A stretch of 64,000 nucleotides of DNA from Bacilli bacterium (GTDB lineage Bacteria; Bacillota_I; Bacilli_A; ML615J-28; CAG-698), in the NCBI GenBank assembly GCA_017617065.1, contig JAFZWP010000013.1, forward strand, positions 264,335 through 328,334, in the 5' to 3' direction. Both the position numbers and the translations under genes were made by a program. Positions 27,527 through 35,656 of this stretch are shown here, piece by piece. Positions within the stretch are counted from its first letter, which is position 1. Every line of letters starts with the position of its first letter. The notes under the pieces were generated by a model. The model saw only the letters and a list, made by a program, of their open reading frames with translations. It was not told where the DNA came from and made no database searches.

Positions 27527-28832
27527 CGATTACTTCCCACCCCTTCATTCTAGCTAAGTACTTACAAGCTTTATTATATTGTACATAGCCCATAATTACA
27601 TGGTGGGCAATTCCGCTGTAAACTACAGTATCAATTACATCTTTAATATGATCATCAAAGATAACTTTTGCATAAGTACCTGATAATTGTTTATCCATAT
27701 TAATAGCTACGCCTTCTTCGTAGAACAATCTAGTCTTACCTCTAGCTGTATCTATTCTTAGAATTGACATCTTACCTTCTTTTAAAACAAAGTCAGCAGT
27801 AACCCCTTTTCCACCTGCAAAATATGTTTCTAGGCTTCTTACACATTTACCATTCCATAAATTACATGGGGCAACGCCATCATGCCATAAAAGGGCATAG
27901 TTTTCTTGATAATTAACTTGTGACAAGTCAGCCATAAATGGAGTAGCTTCTCCTGCAGCCCTTACTGCCACCATACTCAAAGCTGCTTCAATATCACCTT
28001 CACAAGCTAGTAGTATGCCACGTGATTGAAGAATTGACATCATAGCACAAGGAGATACCCCATAAGTTTTCGCAAACTCTGGCCAGCATCTAATAGCTAA
28101 AACATCTAATTTTTCTTTTTCAATAAAGTTAGTAGCTAAAACGCAAAGTTTTGCAACTTGATCAATTTGGTAATCACTTAGTTTAGATGTATTAAATGTT
28201 TTTAATACAAATTCTCTTTCATGTTTAAATGCTTCAGTATCTACTTCACCACCAAATAAATCATTTAATTCATAATGAGTAATTAGAGTTCCTAATTCTT
28301 TATATAAATGTAGTTCATCAACACCTACATTAAAGAATCCATCTGCTCTATAACCAACTAATCCGACATTTGAATTTTCTATTGCAACTTTCATCTTAAT
28401 AGCAGTAATAAAATCAGGATCAATACTATTACCTACATGAACAATATATGTATTACTTCCGCCTTTATACAGATTAGATGCATTTAAGTTTACTCCACAA
28501 ACAGCATTTAATCTAATCTTACCACCATCATATGGAAGTTCATCAAACCCCCAAAGTAATAATGGTTTTCTAACTAAATCATTAATAACTAGTGCTAGGT
28601 GACCTAAATGGAATGTAGCTGATACTAAAATAACCGCATCTACTCTATTTTCAAGTAGGTAGTTTGCTGCCGCTTTTGCATCATTTACATCTATTACCAT
28701 TTGCTTATAATTAAACCAATCAACTGTTTTATCTTCTTCTACAGTTTTAGTTCTTTCTAAATATAATTTAAATGCTGTCTCATAATCAAAAGTTTTTCTT
28801 ACTAAACAAACAATTCCAATTCTTGGTTTCAT
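27504..28832 (-). CDS. Fucose/arabinose-isomerase-family enzyme, probable sulfoquinovose isomerase
   Basis: 442-residue member of the L-fucose isomerase fold family. Likely metal ligands are E252 (in RCWPEF), D280 (in CEGDIEAA) and a C-terminal His (H410/H411 in AHHVIMGY), matching the Glu-Asp-His set of FucI. In the sulfo-TAL pathway an enzyme of this family converts sulfoquinovose to 6-deoxy-6-sulfofructose. The call depends on the neighbours: GH31 sulfoquinovosidase-like enzyme, transaldolase, beta-HAD reductase and TauE exporter. Its sequence alone would only support a ketol isomerase for a hexose or deoxyhexose. Confidence 0.78.
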   Translation of the reverse strand: MKPRIGIVCLVRKTFDYETAFKLYLERTKTVEEDKTVDWFNYKQMVIDVNDAKAAANYLLENRVDAVILVSATFHLGHLALVINDLVRKPLLLWGFDELPYDGGKIRLNAVCGVNLNASNLYKGGSNTYIVHVGNSIDPDFITAIKMKVAIENSNVGLVGYRADGFFNVGVDELHLYKELGTLITHYELNDLFGGEVDTEAFKHEREFVLKTFNTSKLSDYQIDQVAKLCVLATNFIEKEKLDVLAIRCWPEFAKTYGVSPCAMMSILQSRGILLACEGDIEAALSMVAVRAAGEATPFMADLSQVNYQENYALLWHDGVAPCNLWNGKCVRSLETYFAGGKGVTADFVLKEGKMSILRIDTARGKTRLFYEEGVAINMDKQLSGTYAKVIFDDHIKDVIDTVVYSGIAHHVIMGYVQYNKACKYLARMKGWEVIDVKSNRF

Positions 28833-28834
28833 AT

Positions 28835-29668
28835 TTACTCCTTATTAACTACTTTAAATGTACTAGAAAAGTCTTCTTTTGCTAGACCAGCATCCATTGC
28901 CTCTTCGTATACTTTACATACATTTCTTAAAGCTGGCGCCTCTGCATCTAGTTTGTCTGCTAACTCTACCGCAAAATGAATATCTTTATTCATATTTAAA
29001 ACTGAAAAAGCAGTTGGATAATTATTGTTAATAATATTATTAGCTTTAGTATCTAGATAGAATGCTTGAGCTCCACCATAACTTAAAGCTTTAACGCAAT
29101 CTTCTAAATCAATATTAGCTTTTTTAGCTAAACCTAATATTTCATTTACACCATTTTGGATTTCCCCAACTAAAGCGTTGTGTAAAATCTTCATTTGTAA
29201 TCCTTTAGAGTTTTCTCCCATGCGGATAATGTTTTTACCCATGCAAGATAAAATTGGATATACTTCATTAAATAAATCTTCATCTCCACCAAAATAAATA
29301 CCAAGTTCACCTTTGATGGCAGCTGGTTGACTCTTTACAACTGGAGCATCAGCCATTCTAACACCAACTTTATCTAATCTTTCTTTATTAGCTAAGCTAG
29401 TGAGTGGTGAGATTGTGGACATATCAATCCATATTTGACCGCTTCTTAAGAAAGGTAACATATCACTAACTAGGCTAGTAAAGTTATCATTGTTAGGTAC
29501 CATTGAAATAATCACATCTGCAAACTTAGCACATTCTTCGTATGAAGATGCAAAGGCAAACGGCGTTTCTTTTTGGACTACATCATAACCAATTAAATCA
29601 TATTTTTTAGAGATGTTAGTAGCCATTGGTAGGCCCATAATCCCTAGTCCAATAAATGCTATTTTCAT
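28835..29668 (-). CDS. Beta-hydroxyacid dehydrogenase family, probable sulfolactaldehyde reductase
   Basis: 277-residue NAD(P)H-dependent enzyme of the 3-hydroxyisobutyrate dehydrogenase family. The Rossmann motif GLGIMG is at residues 8-13, and the catalytic Lys and Asn at K160 and N164 (GLQMKILHNAL). Where ordinary family members have DAPVSGG, this one has DAPVVKSQPAA (about 107-117); the substrate loop is also rebuilt in sulfolactaldehyde reductases such as YihU. It should reduce 3-sulfolactaldehyde to 2,3-dihydroxypropane-1-sulfonate. The start at 29668 follows AAAGG; the longer frame overlaps the transaldolase. Confidence 0.8.
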   Translation of the reverse strand: MKIAFIGLGIMGLPMATNISKKYDLIGYDVVQKETPFAFASSYEECAKFADVIISMVPNNDNFTSLVSDMLPFLRSGQIWIDMSTISPLTSLANKERLDKVGVRMADAPVVKSQPAAIKGELGIYFGGDEDLFNEVYPILSCMGKNIIRMGENSKGLQMKILHNALVGEIQNGVNEILGLAKKANIDLEDCVKALSYGGAQAFYLDTKANNIINNNYPTAFSVLNMNKDIHFAVELADKLDAEAPALRNVCKVYEEAMDAGLAKEDFSSTFKVVNKE

Positions 29669-29669
29669 A

Positions 29670-30350
29670 TTAATTACCTTTCGTATTATCCCATGCATCA
29701 GAAAATGTCTTAAGACCAAATGTAGTGTATGGATGATTAAATGAATCTTCTAAAACTTGAAGTGAACAAGTAATTATATCAATATCAAGTTCAGCCATTT
29801 CCGCAATTGTCTTACCACTTCTTACAGCAGCAGCAATAATTTCTGTATCATATAATTTGTTATGATAAATATTTGCAATTTGTGCCATATAGTTATAAGT
29901 ATCTTCTCCATTGTTTTCTTTCCAACCAATGAATGGAGAAACAAACTTAGCACCAATTCTTCCTGCTTGAATTGCTTGAGAAGCAGAAAATACTAATGTT
30001 ACATTAGTTCTAATACCTGCTTCTTCTAATGCTTTAGCAGCAGATAAACCTTCTAATGTACAAGGAATCTTAATTACAAAATTTTCACACATTGCACTAA
30101 CTTCTTTAGCTGCTTTAATCATATCTTCAGCCTTGTCTAAATGTGGATTAATTTCTACACTAACAGGAAATTTATCCATTCCTTCTAAATTGTTTTCTTT
30201 AATCCAATTAGCAATATCGCTAATAGCAACTAAGAATGGTTTACCACTTGCCATAATATGGCGTGGGTTAGTAGTAACACCATCAATTCCATAGCACTTG
30301 TACGCTTTATCAATTTCATCTAATTTTGCACTGTCTAGAAAAAACTTCAT
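29670..30350 (-). CDS. Transaldolase family, probable 6-deoxy-6-sulfofructose transaldolase
   Basis: 226-residue class I aldolase-fold transaldolase of the short (TalC-like) type. The Schiff-base lysine is K94 in FVIKIP, and the N-terminal FLDSAKLDEI plus VTTNP motifs match the family. The sequence after VTTNP is RHIMASGKP rather than the usual SLI-type segment, which may reflect substrate change. In this operon it should split 6-deoxy-6-sulfofructose, moving the C3 unit to glyceraldehyde 3-phosphate to give fructose 6-phosphate and sulfolactaldehyde. It overlaps the GH31 gene by one base. Confidence 0.82.
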   Translation of the reverse strand: MKFFLDSAKLDEIDKAYKCYGIDGVTTNPRHIMASGKPFLVAISDIANWIKENNLEGMDKFPVSVEINPHLDKAEDMIKAAKEVSAMCENFVIKIPCTLEGLSAAKALEEAGIRTNVTLVFSASQAIQAGRIGAKFVSPFIGWKENNGEDTYNYMAQIANIYHNKLYDTEIIAAAVRSGKTIAEMAELDIDIITCSLQVLEDSFNHPYTTFGLKTFSDAWDNTKGN

Positions 30351-32323
30351 TATTTTATATCTCCTTTAAAATGATTTTTAGTTATATTTTCAAATAGTTC
30401 TCTATATTTTGAATCTTTCTTATAAAATGCGATAGGTAGTCCTAGTGGGCAATCCACATCGTATGTTCCACCATTAAAAACCTTTCCTGTAAAGAACTGG
30501 ATCCATTCACCTTTTGGTAATCTTACTTGATGCATTTCTTCTTTAGCCCTTAAGACTGGACTAACTAGAATATCTTCGCCAAACATATATTCCTTCTTTT
30601 CTTCCTTAAAGCGTTTATCATCATCATATAAAAATATAGGACGCATTACTGGAAGACCAGATTCATAATATTCATCTAGTATATGATTTCTATATTCTTT
30701 TAATTCATAATAAATATTACTAGCTTCACTAAACTGTTTAATTACCGCCTCATTATCAAATTGAACATTATCTTGGGGCCTATTACCTTCATGAGTTCTA
30801 AAGACTGGCGTGAATATATTCATTTGCATCCATCTAGTAAAAAGTTCTGCATCTCGCTTCATAAACATAACGGTTGTATAACCACCAATATCTGAATGTA
30901 CCACTCCGCTTCCAGAGCAAGCCATAGATAAGCTTGCTGGTATTACACTACCTAGACCATATTCATCAGAGAAGTCTACATGTTGATCCCCATTCCACAT
31001 CGAACTTGTATATTTAGTAGTATGCGAGTAAGCTGCTCTTGAGAATGTGAATATTTCATCCTGAACTCCACATTCTTTTATTGCTTCATATGAACATTTA
31101 GCCCAAAGCGTTGGCCAAATGTTATGTAAAGCACTAGCTTCGCCACCAGCTACAACAGCATCGGTTGGTAAATATTCCCCAAAGTCAGCCATCCAGCCTG
31201 ACAAGCCGTAAGCTATCATATTCTCTTTGATTATATTTTTATACCAGTTATAAGCATCTTTGTTTGTTAGATCTACAATACCTGCATCAAATGTAGTTGA
31301 TTTGATATGGTAAACAGATCCATCTTGTTTTAATACTAAATAACCTTTTTCTTTAGCTTCTAAATAAAGAGGAGCATCTTGTTTTAGGAATGTATTGATA
31401 TATCCTAAGAACCTGACACCATCAGCTTTTAATTCTTTAATGAATTCATCTAATCCTTCATATAAATCATTATCAACCGACCAATTCCAATAAACTTGGT
31501 ATCCAAAACTAGTAACTACGTGGCCACACCAATCTTGGGCCCAAATACCACTAATTTTAATTCCCGCTTCTTTTGCTTTATGATACTTTTCCCTTAATAT
31601 TTTAGTACCACCCTGCATAGCTAGTATTGCGCCACTTCCAACCCAATCAGGAATCTTTGGGGAAATACCCGATAAGTTATTCATCTTCTTTACTAAATCG
31701 ACTTGATTATTAGCTGTTACAATCTTTATATTCTTTGGAATAGATCTAAAGAATAATTTTACATAATCTTTGCCAAAACTAAATTTAGCATAACTATCAG
31801 AATCTATATAAAAGCCGTAATTTAATGAAGAAATAAATACTGGTGAAGAAAAATAAGATTGATGGTGTTTATAATTACTTATATAATCTGGATTTGCACC
31901 AAATAGTTTAGTTCTTAATAACTTTTTAGCAATTTGAAGAACTTGTTGATGCTCACTAACCCAAATAGGTACTACCTTACCTTTAAGGTTTAATGCATAA
32001 TATTGTTCACCACAACCATAAACCTTTTCATCTTCAAAAGTTTTAAAAGTAATTTCTAAATAATTATATTTATTATCAACATCAAAACTTAAATTTAATT
32101 CTTCTTTATCATCTATTTCAATTGTTGCTTTTACATTTTTATTTGTATAAACACATTGTAAAGGTGACTTTTTTTCTAATTTTAAATCATACATTTTCTT
32201 CTTCTGTTCTTTTGTTTTAAAAGAACCTCTAGATGATTTATAACTAGCATTACCTACTCCTATTTTAAATTTAATATTACCTTCAGTAATTTGATCTAAA
32301 AAGAATTGTTTTAAATCGTTCAT
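30350..32323 (-). CDS. GH31 sulfoquinovosidase-like alpha-glycosidase
   Basis: 657-residue GH31 enzyme very like E. coli YihQ. The nucleophile is D380 (WMADFGEYLPTD) and the acid/base D446 (WNGDQHVD); HSDIGGYTT and MRTHEGNRP-like FRTHEGNRPQDN follow. Aligning to YihQ from memory with a constant offset of 25-26, four of five sulfosugar-binding residues are kept (Q237, Q263, W279, Y482), but the Arg equivalent to R301 is Q276 (FGYQVYWNW). It lacks a signal peptide, so it acts in the cytoplasm on imported sulfoquinovosyl glycerol. It is the first catabolic gene after tetR. Confidence 0.85.
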   Translation of the reverse strand: MNDLKQFFLDQITEGNIKFKIGVGNASYKSSRGSFKTKEQKKKMYDLKLEKKSPLQCVYTNKNVKATIEIDDKEELNLSFDVDNKYNYLEITFKTFEDEKVYGCGEQYYALNLKGKVVPIWVSEHQQVLQIAKKLLRTKLFGANPDYISNYKHHQSYFSSPVFISSLNYGFYIDSDSYAKFSFGKDYVKLFFRSIPKNIKIVTANNQVDLVKKMNNLSGISPKIPDWVGSGAILAMQGGTKILREKYHKAKEAGIKISGIWAQDWCGHVVTSFGYQVYWNWSVDNDLYEGLDEFIKELKADGVRFLGYINTFLKQDAPLYLEAKEKGYLVLKQDGSVYHIKSTTFDAGIVDLTNKDAYNWYKNIIKENMIAYGLSGWMADFGEYLPTDAVVAGGEASALHNIWPTLWAKCSYEAIKECGVQDEIFTFSRAAYSHTTKYTSSMWNGDQHVDFSDEYGLGSVIPASLSMACSGSGVVHSDIGGYTTVMFMKRDAELFTRWMQMNIFTPVFRTHEGNRPQDNVQFDNEAVIKQFSEASNIYYELKEYRNHILDEYYESGLPVMRPIFLYDDDKRFKEEKKEYMFGEDILVSPVLRAKEEMHQVRLPKGEWIQFFTGKVFNGGTYDVDCPLGLPIAFYKKDSKYRELFENITKNHFKGDIK

Positions 32324-32334
32324 TTTTTCACCTT

Positions 32335-32934
32335 TTAGCTTTTAATACTTATCATAATAATATCTATTAACATCTTTATTTCGTTTACTTTATTAATTCT
32401 TTCATCTTGAAGTAAAATATCATCACTTGCTAACTTTTTACAAAGTCCCATCAATGCATGAGTTGTAGTTAAATAAAAACCATTTATATCTTCAACTTGC
32501 TTAATTGATTTATCTATTATTCCTTTATTAAACCCATTCATGAATACTTCATAAAATAAAGCTAATTTCTTTTCATATTCACTAAGATTACAATCTTTAT
32601 TTAATACAAAATTATCAAATTCAGCTATAAAACGATAAAACTCTTTACGATTAATAAATACTTCTAGAAAGCTTAAATAAAATTTATGGATTGCTTCATA
32701 TCCGTTTAATTCATTATTCTCTTTAAAATAAGAATTAAAGATTTCATCTTCTAATTTAACAGCAATCTCGGTTACTAAGTTTTCTTTTTTCGAGAAGTAA
32801 CGATAAATTGTAGCTTCCCCTAAACCTAACGAACTTGCTACATCTTTAATCGTAACTACATTAATACCCCTGTTTAAAAATAATTCTGTCACTCCATCAA
32901 CAATTAATTTGTATTTCATATCTTTCAAAGTCAT
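32335..32934 (-). CDS. TetR/AcrR-family regulator of the operon
   Basis: 199-residue repressor-type protein with an N-terminal TetR helix-turn-helix (VTIKDVASSLGLGEATIYRYFSKKENL has the family pattern; core IYRYF near residue 38) and a helical ligand-binding C-terminal domain. The ATG at 32934 follows AGAGGTG; the longer frame would start inside the leader. It is the first gene of the ten-gene operon, 11 bases before the GH31 gene, and palindromes in its own leader and -10 region suggest autoregulation released by a sugar or sulfonate. Confidence 0.88.
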   Translation of the reverse strand: MTLKDMKYKLIVDGVTELFLNRGINVVTIKDVASSLGLGEATIYRYFSKKENLVTEIAVKLEDEIFNSYFKENNELNGYEAIHKFYLSFLEVFINRKEFYRFIAEFDNFVLNKDCNLSEYEKKLALFYEVFMNGFNKGIIDKSIKQVEDINGFYLTTTHALMGLCKKLASDDILLQDERINKVNEIKMLIDIIMISIKS

Positions 32935-32946
32935 AATTTCACCTCT

Positions 32947-32963
32947 TGATAGTTTAACTATCA
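32947..32963 (-). promoter_or_regulatory. Palindromic operator in the tetR leader
   Basis: TGATAGTT-T-AACTATCA: perfect eight-base arms with one central base, 13 bases before the tetR start. Size and symmetry fit a TetR-family dimer site. Confidence 0.65.
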
Positions 32964-32978
32964 TTTTGATATTCACTC

Positions 32979-33014
32979 TATCACAATGATATTATATAAA
33001 TCAATATTTGTCAA
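32979..33014 (-). promoter_or_regulatory. Operon promoter with palindrome over the -10 box
   Basis: On the minus strand TTGACA (33014-33009), 17 bases, TATCAT (32991-32986). The palindrome TATCA-CAA-TGATA (32979-32991) covers the -10 box, so a bound repressor would block polymerase. This promoter should drive the whole unit from tetR down to the gene ending at 21690. Confidence 0.78.
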
Positions 33015-33050
33015 CAAATTAGGTTGCTTTTTTCAAACTATTTTTCCAAT

Positions 33051-33077
33051 AAAAAAAGGCTAGTCATAAGACTAGTC
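33051..33077 (-). terminator. Terminator after the DegV-family gene
   Basis: Hairpin GGCTAGTC/GACTAGTC around an ATAA loop (one mismatch) followed on the minus strand by T7. It separates the fatty acid kinase operon from the tetR promoter. Confidence 0.7.
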
Positions 33078-33980
33078 ATTCTTTTTATTATTTAACATTC
33101 TAATTGCTTTATTTCCATAGAAGCCTAGAATTAATGTTCCCGGACCAACTGACGATCCAACACCTGATTCTATATAATCAAAAACAAATTCTAATTTTTG
33201 TGTGAATCTGTCTTGAATCATTTGCGCAACTAACTTTGCATCATCTATGCAATCAGCATGAGCAATATAAATTGTATTATATTCACCAGTGATTGCATAT
33301 TTTTTAATATAATCCGCAACAGTTTCAAGTGATTTATTTCTGCCTTTTACTTTTTGTACGGCTACATTATGACCTTCCAGGTCATATACTACGATTGGCT
33401 TAACACCTAACATTCCGCCAAAGAAGGCAGCTGAAGCGCTAACGCGGCCGGCTAAACGTAGGTATGTAAGTTTATCTACTGTTCCTACTTCGTTAAAATA
33501 TAATTTGTTTTCATCAATCCAGTCAACGATCCATTCAATGCTTTTACCTTGGGCTCTAAACTCACTTGCTTTCTTTAAAATCATAGCTAGCGAGAATGTA
33601 CAGTTTGCACTATCTACACAAACAATTTGTGCAGATGGATATAAAGGTTTTAAAGCATCTCTTGCTTTATAACTTTCTTTTACAGAAGCTGATAAAGCTG
33701 ATGTACAAGATATAGATAGAATATCATATCCTTTATCTAGAAATAGCTTGAATGCTTCTTCATACTCCCTTTGTTTAATTAATGATGATTTAAAGACTTT
33801 ACCATTACGCATACTATCATAATATTCTTTAGCACTCATTAATTCCCAGTCACCACTAGCATTATACATTTTACCATCTAAAATAAAATGCATTGGTACA
33901 ATGTAATCTACACCAAACTGTTCTTTTAATTGTGAATTTAAATTACAAGATGAATCAGTAATAATAGCTATTTTATTCAT
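33072..33980 (-). CDS. DegV-family fatty-acid-binding protein (FakB-like)
   Basis: 302-residue DegV-fold protein. Such proteins bind a fatty acid and present its carboxylate to the kinase FakA. Family motifs are AIITDSSCNL at the start, the SSLIKQREYEEAF segment near residue 70, SISCTSALSASV near 95 and the C-terminal GSSVGPGTLILGFYG. It follows fakA by nine bases, which strongly supports the FakB role. Fatty acid preference cannot be read from the sequence. Confidence 0.9.
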   Translation of the reverse strand: MNKIAIITDSSCNLNSQLKEQFGVDYIVPMHFILDGKMYNASGDWELMSAKEYYDSMRNGKVFKSSLIKQREYEEAFKLFLDKGYDILSISCTSALSASVKESYKARDALKPLYPSAQIVCVDSANCTFSLAMILKKASEFRAQGKSIEWIVDWIDENKLYFNEVGTVDKLTYLRLAGRVSASAAFFGGMLGVKPIVVYDLEGHNVAVQKVKGRNKSLETVADYIKKYAITGEYNTIYIAHADCIDDAKLVAQMIQDRFTQKLEFVFDYIESGVGSSVGPGTLILGFYGNKAIRMLNNKKND

Positions 33981-33989
33981 TATATACTC

Positions 33990-35648
33990 CTATTCCAAAA
34001 TGATGACTAAATCAAAAGTATCTTGTCCGCCATCTGCTTCATATAATTCAATATCAGGTAATTGGCTTCTTATACCGCTACCAATTCTTTGTTTTTCAAC
34101 TTCAGTTACATTCTTACCATAGAAGATTGTAGATAGTTCTACAAAATCATATTTTTTATAAAACTCTACAACTGTAGTAACTATATCATTATTAGCTAAT
34201 TCTATTTTTTTATCCTTAATTACAATATAGTTTCCTTCTTCTACTTTAACACCATTTAGTTCTACATCTCTAGTTGCTTTGCAAACTAAGGCTGTACCTA
34301 CGTTATCCGAAGAACAATTCTCTACAAACATATTAAATAATTCATCTGGATCTTCTATACTATAATCTAACATTGATAATGCGGCATATGCTTCACCAAC
34401 ATTTTTAGTTTCTACTACATAAATGTTAGATTTTTTATACATTTCTTTAGCTTGGGTAGCAGCCAAAATAATATTTGAGTTATTAGGAAATACGTAGATG
34501 TTATTGGCATTTACTTCATCAAACGCCTTAACAAAATCATTGATTGATGGGTTCTTACCTTGGCCACCATCAATGACAACATCTACACCTAATTCTTTAA
34601 ATAAGTTTTTAAAACCATCACCATCAGCAACTACTACTGCGCCATACTTTTTAGTTTCACGCTCAACTGTAGGTAGCTTGTCACTAGCAAAATGAGTTTC
34701 ATTGTGTTGAAGAGTCATGTTCTCAATCTTAATTGTTAAGAATTCACCAAATTGTTGGCAGAATTCTAACGCTTTAGAAGGTGTCATTGTGTGCACATGT
34801 ACTTTTACAATCGAATCATTCTTGAATGCTACAATTGAATCACCAATTGTTTTTAGATAATCAATAATTATATTTTCATCAAAACTCTTAACATCAGCTT
34901 TTTTATTCATAAGCCTTAATAAGAATTCTGTACAATATCCAAATTTAAGTTCTGAATCCGAAGTGAATTTAGAGAAATCAAGAGATTGAACACCGCTTTG
35001 ATGAGCATCCCCCATTTGGACATGTTCGCCATTTATCGCATCAACTACACCATCTGCAATTAAATATAGTCCTGCTCCACCACTATCAATTACACCAGCT
35101 TCTTTTAAGATGTGTAAAAGTTCTGGGGTATTTTCGAGTGAATGATACATATATTTTCTAAATGCTTCACCGAATTCACCAATTGTTAAGTCTTCTTTAA
35201 TATCATCCATTTGTTCAATTGCTTCTCTAGCAACAGTTAAAATGGTACCTTCAACTGGAGGTGTTACAGCTGAATAAGCTTTCTTAACGCCTTCTCCAAA
35301 GGCATACATGATATCTTCAATGCTAGCTACTTCAATCCCTTCAAAGCCATTTGCCATCCCCGCAAATATTTGTGAAAGGATTACGCCCGAATTACCTCTG
35401 GCATTAAATAACATACCTTCAGCTAGAGCATGTGATTTTTTAGCTACTGAATTAGCTGGCTCTTTTTTCATTGTCTCAATTCCACCAGCAATTGTACGAT
35501 ACATATTATCGCCTGTATCACCATCAGGAATTGGGAATACATTTAAATCATTTATCTGTTTAACATTCTTTTCTAACTTAGCAGCGCCAGATATAATAAA
35601 TTCTTCAAACATCACGCCATCTAAGTGCTTATATTCTTTATAGACCAT
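33990..35648 (-). CDS. fakA: Fatty acid kinase FakA (DAK2-domain protein)
   Basis: 552-residue YloV/FakA protein. An N-terminal Dak-type ATP-binding domain carries NVFPIPDGDTGDNM (metal-binding Asp residues) and GNSGVILSQI, followed by the FakA middle domain and a C-terminal DegV-like domain ending DLVIILE. With FakB it phosphorylates exogenous or recycled fatty acids to acyl phosphates for PlsX/PlsY. The ATG at 35648 follows GAGGT; the longer frame to 35678 overlaps the GNAT gene. Operon order is GNAT, fakA, degV. Confidence 0.93.
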   Translation of the reverse strand: MVYKEYKHLDGVMFEEFIISGAAKLEKNVKQINDLNVFPIPDGDTGDNMYRTIAGGIETMKKEPANSVAKKSHALAEGMLFNARGNSGVILSQIFAGMANGFEGIEVASIEDIMYAFGEGVKKAYSAVTPPVEGTILTVAREAIEQMDDIKEDLTIGEFGEAFRKYMYHSLENTPELLHILKEAGVIDSGGAGLYLIADGVVDAINGEHVQMGDAHQSGVQSLDFSKFTSDSELKFGYCTEFLLRLMNKKADVKSFDENIIIDYLKTIGDSIVAFKNDSIVKVHVHTMTPSKALEFCQQFGEFLTIKIENMTLQHNETHFASDKLPTVERETKKYGAVVVADGDGFKNLFKELGVDVVIDGGQGKNPSINDFVKAFDEVNANNIYVFPNNSNIILAATQAKEMYKKSNIYVVETKNVGEAYAALSMLDYSIEDPDELFNMFVENCSSDNVGTALVCKATRDVELNGVKVEEGNYIVIKDKKIELANNDIVTTVVEFYKKYDFVELSTIFYGKNVTEVEKQRIGSGIRSQLPDIELYEADGGQDTFDLVIILE

Positions 35649-35656
35649 TTTTACCT

